DNA of 64,000 nucleotides from Aquimarina amphilecti (GTDB lineage Bacteria > Bacteroidota > Bacteroidia > Flavobacteriales > Flavobacteriaceae): assembly GCF_900109375.1 (NCBI RefSeq), contig NZ_FOAB01000002.1:496001-560000 (forward strand), given 5' to 3'. Under the pieces are notes generated by a model. The model ran no database searches. It saw only the letters and a list, made by a program, of their open reading frames with translations, and was not told the DNA's origin. Shown one piece after another: positions 58,973 through 64,000 of this stretch; position 1 is the stretch's first letter, and each line of letters starts with the position of its first letter. A program made the position numbers and the translations under genes.

Positions 58973-61738
58973 ATGAGGACAATTACGTTAGTAATAATGC
59001 TTTTTTTTGGCATTATTACTACTGCACAAACAACAATTAGTGGAAAGGTCGTTGATGATAACAATCAACCAATTCCTGGGGCGAACATTGCTTTACAAGG
59101 GGCTTCTGTAGGTACTGTTACGGATTTTGATGGATTATTTACATTAACACTGGAGGAAACCCCTCCTTTTACTATTATAGTAAGTAGTGTTGGTTTTGAG
59201 ACTACTAATGTAAATATTACATCTAGCTCAAGTGATTTAACGATTACTTTAAAAGAAGGAACAGAATTAGATGAAGTTATTATTTCTGCTTCTAGAACAC
59301 CAGAACGAGTATTTGAATCTCCAGTAAGTGTAGAGCGTTTTGGAATTAAGAAAATTAAAACGACACCTGCAGCAGACTTTTATGATGGTTTAGAAAATTT
59401 AAAAGGGGTTGATATTAATACGAATAGTTTAACTTTTAAATCAGTAAATACTAGGGGATTTGCAGATTTTGCTAATACTAGATTTGTACAGTTAGTGGAC
59501 GGAATGGACAATTCTGCGCCTGCATTAAATTTTGTTCTTGGTAATTTATTGGGGATGACTGAATTGGATGTAAACAGTGTTGAGTTGCTTCCAGGAGCAT
59601 CTTCTGCGTTATATGGAGCAAATGCCTTTAATGGAATTTTGTTTATGACGAGTAAGAATCCTTTTGATCATCAAGGAATAAGTGCATATTTTAAAGGAGG
59701 GATTACTTCTCAAGAAGCTTCTGGTGATAATGAATATTATGACTATGGAATTAGAATTGCACACGCATTTTCGGATAAGTTTGCGGCAAAAGCTAATTTC
59801 TCATATCTAAGAGGTACGGATTGGTTTGCTACAAGCGAGGTAAGTGTATCGGATGATATTATTACAGGGACGAGATTGGACCCTAATTATGATGGGCTTA
59901 ATGTTTATGGAGATGAAGTGAGTACTAATATTAGAGGAGTTGGCGTGGCTTTAGTAAATCTTGGGGTGTTGCCGGCTGGAGCAGAAAATTTACTACCTAA
60001 TGAAGAAGTGAGTAGAACAGGATATTTAGAAAGTGATCTAAATAATTATAAAGCTGAAAGCATCAAATTTGATGCTGCGTTACATTATCGCCCTTTTGCA
60101 AACGATTTTGAGATTATTTATTTAGGAAAGGTTGGTCGTGGTACTACAATTTATCAGGGTGCAAATCGATATTCTATTCGTAATTTCTTCTTACAACAAC
60201 ATAAGTTAGAAATTAAAAACGATAATTTTTTTGTTAGAGGATATATTACGGATGAAGATGCTGGAGATTCATATGATTCCAGATTTACAGGAATCAATAT
60301 AAACAGATTGTGGAAAGATGATTTAACATGGTTTGGAGAGTATGCTGGAGCGTTTGCGCAAGCAACTCTTGCAGGTCAATTGCCAGAACAAGCTCATTTA
60401 ATTGCGAGACAAACCGCGGACACGGGAAGATTAATCCCTGGTACTCCAGAGTTTGAAAATGCGTTTAATACGGTGACTACAGATCCTGATCTTGCTACAG
60501 GATCAAAATTTCAGGATGCTAGTCAATTAAGGCATGTGGATGTTAATTACAATTTTAGTCATATTACAAAAGATTTTGCAGATATTCAGGTTGGGGGATC
60601 ATTTAGAGAGTATAAGCTGAATTCTGCCGGAACAATATTTACAGATTTTGACGGACCTATTCGTTATTCTGAGTATGGAGTATATACACAAATCCAAAAA
60701 AAGTTAGTTGATGATAGGTTAAAAATAACAGGATCAATTAGATATGATAAATCTGAATTGTTTGATGGGAACTTCTCTCCTAGATTATCTTTGGGTTATA
60801 CTGCAGGTGCTGATAGGAATCATAATATTCGTTTGTCTGCACAAACTGGTTTTAGAAACCCAGCAACACAGGATTTGTTTATAGGGCTTAATGTTGGTAG
60901 AGCAATTCTTGTAGGATCGGCTTCAGAAAATTTAGATAGAGATGTTAGAACTTTTGATTTAAGTGGTGATGGTCAGTTGTTAACGGGAAGTAGTACAGCA
61001 GATGTAGTCGGAAGACAAGCTTATGAAAACTCATTTTCGTTAAACTCTGTGTTAGCAGGTAATCCTACAGTTTCAAATGTAGACTTAGTAGAGCCAGAAA
61101 AAGTTGTTGCTGTAGAACTTGGATATCGAGGTAAGATAAAGAATTTTGTTATTGACCTAAGTGGTTATTACAATCTTTATACGGACTTTATTTCTACAGA
61201 AAATGTATTAGTTCCTCTTTATGGAGAAGTAGGAGATGGTACGTTATCTCTCGCCGCTTTACAAAATGGGGACACTGAAGTGTATCAGGCGTATACTAAT
61301 TCTGATGTAGATATTAAGTCATTTGGAGGAACTGTTGGTGTAGATACTAAAATATTTGGAAATTTTGATATAGGAGTAAATTATACATTTACAAAGCAAG
61401 ATTTTGATGAAAATGAAGATCCTGATTTTAGAACCAATTTTAATACCCCAGAACATAAAGTAAAAGCATCGTTTGGTAATACTAGATTATTTAAAAACTT
61501 TGGATTTAATACTAGTTGGACTTGGAGTGATTCTTATTTCTGGGAAGCTTCATTTGGAGATGGAAATGTACCATCGTTTAATGTTGTTAATGCCCAAATT
61601 AATTATACTATTCCTAAATTAAAAGCAACAATAAAAGGAGGTGCTACTAATATATTAGGAGATGAGTATTTTACTGCTTTTGGTACTGGATTTATTGGAT
61701 CTCAATATTACATAGGCGTATCCATAAATAACTTGTAA
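58973..61738 (+). CDS. TonB-dependent receptor with CarboxypepD_reg-like N-terminus (copy 2)
   Basis: 921-residue paralogue of the previous receptor. Same order: signal peptide (1-18), CarboxypepD_reg-like (20-95; ISGKVVDDNNQPIPGANIA), plug with an identical LLPGASSALYGANAFNGIL, barrel ending in YYIGVSINNL. Plug and N-terminal regions are nearly identical to copy 1. The barrel differs by insertions, for example near residues 305-335 (an Ala/Gly/Leu-rich loop absent from copy 1), so ligand range may differ. The SGNH lipoprotein gene begins 31 bases after the stop. Confidence 0.93.
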   Translation: MRTITLVIMLFFGIITTAQTTISGKVVDDNNQPIPGANIALQGASVGTVTDFDGLFTLTLEETPPFTIIVSSVGFETTNVNITSSSSDLTITLKEGTELDEVIISASRTPERVFESPVSVERFGIKKIKTTPAADFYDGLENLKGVDINTNSLTFKSVNTRGFADFANTRFVQLVDGMDNSAPALNFVLGNLLGMTELDVNSVELLPGASSALYGANAFNGILFMTSKNPFDHQGISAYFKGGITSQEASGDNEYYDYGIRIAHAFSDKFAAKANFSYLRGTDWFATSEVSVSDDIITGTRLDPNYDGLNVYGDEVSTNIRGVGVALVNLGVLPAGAENLLPNEEVSRTGYLESDLNNYKAESIKFDAALHYRPFANDFEIIYLGKVGRGTTIYQGANRYSIRNFFLQQHKLEIKNDNFFVRGYITDEDAGDSYDSRFTGININRLWKDDLTWFGEYAGAFAQATLAGQLPEQAHLIARQTADTGRLIPGTPEFENAFNTVTTDPDLATGSKFQDASQLRHVDVNYNFSHITKDFADIQVGGSFREYKLNSAGTIFTDFDGPIRYSEYGVYTQIQKKLVDDRLKITGSIRYDKSELFDGNFSPRLSLGYTAGADRNHNIRLSAQTGFRNPATQDLFIGLNVGRAILVGSASENLDRDVRTFDLSGDGQLLTGSSTADVVGRQAYENSFSLNSVLAGNPTVSNVDLVEPEKVVAVELGYRGKIKNFVIDLSGYYNLYTDFISTENVLVPLYGEVGDGTLSLAALQNGDTEVYQAYTNSDVDIKSFGGTVGVDTKIFGNFDIGVNYTFTKQDFDENEDPDFRTNFNTPEHKVKASFGNTRLFKNFGFNTSWTWSDSYFWEASFGDGNVPSFNVVNAQINYTIPKLKATIKGGATNILGDEYFTAFGTGFIGSQYYIGVSINNL

Positions 61739-61769
61739 AATAATATAAACGATTTTAAGAAATATAGAT

Positions 61770-63329
61770 ATGAATATTCAATATAAATGGCTATTAATCT
61801 TATTGGTTTTTGGGATTATAGCTTGTGAATCAGATGATGATTCTGCAACTACTGAAGAAGTGGTGCTTATTTCTGGAACAGCCGATTTTTCGACCTATGT
61901 TGCACTAGGAAACTCCTTGACTGCTGGCTTTACAGATGGAGCTCTATTTATTGAGGCACAAGAAAATTCTATGCCCAATATTCTGGCGCAACAATTTGCG
62001 TTAGTAGGGGGAGGAGTATTCTCTCAACCTTTAATGAGTGATAATATTGGAGGAGCACTATTGGGAGGGGCTCCTATATTAAATCCTAGATTTTATTTTT
62101 ACAGTGATCCTGATCCTACTCCTCCTAATTTGTCTGGTCCAAGATTGTTAGGAACTACACCTACAGATGATGTTCCTGAATTGCCAACCACAGAAATTTC
62201 TTCTATTTTATCGGGTTCTTTTAATAACATGGGAATTCCAGGAGCAAAAAGTTTTCATTTGTTAGCGAATGGGTATGGTAATATAGCTGGTTTGCCTAGT
62301 CTAGCAAATCCTTATTTTGTTCGTATGGCTACTGATCCAAATGCTTCTGTAATTGAAGATGCAATGGTGCAGAATCCTACATTTTTCTCTCTATGGATTG
62401 GTAATAATGATGTATTGGGATATGCATTGACGGGAGGAGATGGTACAGATCCGATAACTGATGTTGCTACATTTAATGGAGCATATAATGCATTGGTAGC
62501 ATCTTTAACATCAGGTGGAGCAAAAGGAGTAATTGCTAATATTCCCGATGTTACTTCAATTCCACATTTTACAACGGTACCTCACAATCCAGTTCCGTTG
62601 GATGCAGCAACAGCTGGTTTTTTAAACAGCGTTAATGCTTACGGTGCGTATAATGGTGGGTTGGATGCAACCTTAGCTTTTTTAACAGCAAATCCAGCAA
62701 CTTTAGGAGCTTTGTTTCCAGCAACATCAGATATGACTTCATTAGAGTTGGCAACAGCTGAAATGGCTAAAAGAAAAATAATGTTTAATGAGGGAGAAGG
62801 AAATGCTGTAGTAATTATAGATGAAGACTTAACAGATTTAACAGGTATAAATGGAGCTCTTATAAATATGAGGCAAGCTACTGACGCTGATTTGTTAGTA
62901 TTGCCTTCTAGTGCTTTTATTGGTACTGAGGCTATTCCTGGAAATCCACAAACGGTAAATGGTGTAGCTATTCCTTTGGCTGATAAATGGGTGTTGACAC
63001 CAGAGGAACAGGAAGAAATAGCGGTGGCTACAACAGCATTTAATGCTACAATTGCTGCTGCTGCACAACAAGCGGGATTGGCATTTGTAGACACAAATGC
63101 TTTATTAGTTGCGGCTTCCGATGGAGGAACTACTTTTGATGAATTTTTATTACAAAGTAATTTGGTGTTCGGAGGATTGTTTTCATTAGATGGAGTGCAT
63201 CCTACTGCTCGTGGATATGCATTTATTGCTAATGAAACTATGAAAGCAATTAATACGACTTATGGTTCTAATTTGCCAATGGTAAAAGCGGTAGATTATC
63301 CAACATTTTATTCACCGATGTTACAATAG
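61770..63329 (+). CDS. SGNH/GDSL-type hydrolase lipoprotein
   Basis: A 519-residue lipoprotein (lipobox FGIIAC, Cys 19, then SDDDS). Block I is LGNSLTAG, Ser49, with Asn replacing the Asp of GDS; block III is G211-N-N-D; block V is D474-G-V-H477. All catalytic positions (Ser, Asp, His) are intact. The family covers lipases and esterases, but none with this Asn is assigned a substrate here. It lies 31 bases after receptor 2, probably in its transcript, and ends in a shared terminator. A surface-exposed esterase feeding the receptor is a reasonable inference. Confidence 0.87.
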   Translation: MNIQYKWLLILLVFGIIACESDDDSATTEEVVLISGTADFSTYVALGNSLTAGFTDGALFIEAQENSMPNILAQQFALVGGGVFSQPLMSDNIGGALLGGAPILNPRFYFYSDPDPTPPNLSGPRLLGTTPTDDVPELPTTEISSILSGSFNNMGIPGAKSFHLLANGYGNIAGLPSLANPYFVRMATDPNASVIEDAMVQNPTFFSLWIGNNDVLGYALTGGDGTDPITDVATFNGAYNALVASLTSGGAKGVIANIPDVTSIPHFTTVPHNPVPLDAATAGFLNSVNAYGAYNGGLDATLAFLTANPATLGALFPATSDMTSLELATAEMAKRKIMFNEGEGNAVVIIDEDLTDLTGINGALINMRQATDADLLVLPSSAFIGTEAIPGNPQTVNGVAIPLADKWVLTPEEQEEIAVATTAFNATIAAAAQQAGLAFVDTNALLVAASDGGTTFDEFLLQSNLVFGGLFSLDGVHPTARGYAFIANETMKAINTTYGSNLPMVKAVDYPTFYSPMLQ

Positions 63330-63350
63330 AATTCAAATGTTTTAAATAGA

Positions 63351-63389
63351 AAGCCAATAAAGAAAGACTCTTCTTTATTGGCTTTTTTT
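63351..63389. terminator. Bidirectional terminator between SGNH lipoprotein and sterol desaturase
   Basis: Perfect 14-base stem AAGCCAATAAAGAA (63351-63364) with TTCTTTATTGGCTT (63371-63384), 6-base loop, seven T following on the plus side. The convergent gene's stop (63388-63390) lies immediately at its end. Confidence 0.88.
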
Positions 63390-64000
63390 ATGTAATCGGT
63401 TTAAATGTTTTGGTAACATATTTTCTTTCGATAAACTGAAAGTATATTGATATTATAAAAGATAAAACAATATATATAAATATAGCATAGGTCGCTCTTG
63501 ATAGAATATTATCTATTCCAAACCAACCACCTTCTTGAATAATGAAATATATTCCAAGGTTAAGTTTTACAAATTCTGCATAAATAGAAATAATATTTCT
63601 ATCCATTAAAGAAGTGTAAGCAAATATAGAGGTAACTAAAAAGATAGCGTACTTTATAATTTGTGTGAATTCTAAATTTCCAAAACTGATTAACAAGTAA
63701 TATAATAATGTTACAGTGATTATTAATTGCGTCCAAGACCATAATTGCAAAAGTAATGAGCTTTCAGTTTGATATTTTTCCCTAACATAAGGGTTGGTTG
63801 TTATTTTAATAGGATATTTTTCTTTTACATCATCGGGTCTCCATCCTGTTGGCATATACCAGATTTTGATTTTATCAAAAATATTTTCTGTTCTCCAAGC
63901 GTCTTTAAGTATTCCCCATACGTGTATAAAGTTAATTAGAAATGGGTTCCAAGTATTTACTTGTTTTTTAACTCCATATACTGGTGGTTTTTCAAAAATT
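63388..64000 (-). CDS. Sterol desaturase family protein, C-terminal part only (runs off the window)
   Basis: The reverse strand is open from the right edge to the stop at 63388, about 203 residues. The first residues IFEKPPVYGVKKQVNTWNPF, then IHVWGILKDAWRTENIFDKI and KIWYMPTGWRPDDV, are the segment that follows the di-iron desaturase core in flavobacterial fatty acid hydroxylase/sterol desaturase proteins. Four or five membrane segments follow (LIITVTLLYYLLISFG, IYIVLSFIISIYFQF). The N-terminal catalytic domain is outside the window. The internal ATG at 63855 is not the start. Confidence 0.85.
   Translation of the reverse strand, partial: IFEKPPVYGVKKQVNTWNPFLINFIHVWGILKDAWRTENIFDKIKIWYMPTGWRPDDVKEKYPIKITTNPYVREKYQTESSLLLQLWSWTQLIITVTLLYYLLISFGNLEFTQIIKYAIFLVTSIFAYTSLMDRNIISIYAEFVKLNLGIYFIIQEGGWFGIDNILSRATYAIFIYIVLSFIISIYFQFIERKYVTKTFKPIT

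Noticed and set aside
62639..63094. Minus-strand 151-residue frame inside the SGNH gene
   Set aside because: Antisense shadow caused by GCA/GCT-rich codons in the lipoprotein gene.
1..64000. tRNA genes, CRISPR arrays, insertion sequences or prophage
   Set aside because: No cloverleaf-like sequences, spaced repeats, transposase, integrase or att-type repeats were recognised on either strand.

Overview
The window is AT-rich DNA (about one third G+C by eye) from a member of the Bacteroidota, most likely a marine Flavobacteriaceae of the Aquimarina type. The genus is inference; the family assignment rests on Por/type IX sorting domains, DUF4270 and GEVED proteins, TonB-dependent receptors with CarboxypepD_reg-like N-termini, flavobacterial -7 boxes (TAnnTTTG), rare Shine-Dalgarno sequences, and the typical order panC-panD / glycogen-synthase-like / DUF4270 / glmS. 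No tRNA, rRNA, CRISPR, IS element or prophage was seen. The window is a chromosomal stretch of mostly housekeeping genes.

Region by region. 1-9.9 kb, all minus: a partial pgi, an M23 peptidase lipoprotein, tryptophan 2,3-dioxygenase and a DUF3108 protein form one operon. Upstream are the tyrosine-catabolic genes hppD and hmgA, each with an inverted repeat in front. A patatin/POTRA/barrel protein follows, joined to uvrC. 11.8-15.2 kb, plus: a retropepsin-like protease, a RimK ATP-grasp ligase, an AstE/AspA metallohydrolase, 5-formyl-THF cyclo-ligase and a single-domain response regulator. 15.2-23.3 kb, minus: lspA, then an ECF sigma factor / HEAT-anti-sigma / three-DUF4097-type-protein operon lying between lspA and the dksA-like and ileS genes. 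23.5-30 kb: a mix of conserved genes including an omega-amidase-like nitrilase, a Big_5-type lipoprotein, comF and glyS.

30-40 kb: two tandem paralogous secreted type IX substrates of about 990 residues, then a large outer-membrane barrel protein in the opposite direction. 40-45.2 kb: exodeoxyribonuclease III, an OmpA-like lipoprotein, small secreted or hypothetical proteins, a 100-residue Ser/His signal-peptidase-like protein, and the least gene-dense part of the window (44.2-45.25 kb), with orphan terminators and possible small RNAs. 45.2-55.8 kb: aldo/keto reductase, radA, an esterase-fold protein with Asp in the nucleophile position, an LPG-synthase-like membrane protein, panD, panC, and divergently a half-length glycogen-synthase-like protein, a DUF4270 lipoprotein and glmS. 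55.9-64 kb: two tandem paralogous TonB-dependent receptors followed by an SGNH-hydrolase lipoprotein, and a partial sterol desaturase at the right edge.

Candidates for a less described system are the SusD-less receptor pair with an SGNH lipoprotein, the protease/RimK/AstE operon as a possible peptide-tagging and untagging cycle, and the ECF/HEAT/DUF4097 operon. Coordinates of operons, promoters and hairpins were read directly from the sequence. Functions come from motif recognition without database searches.
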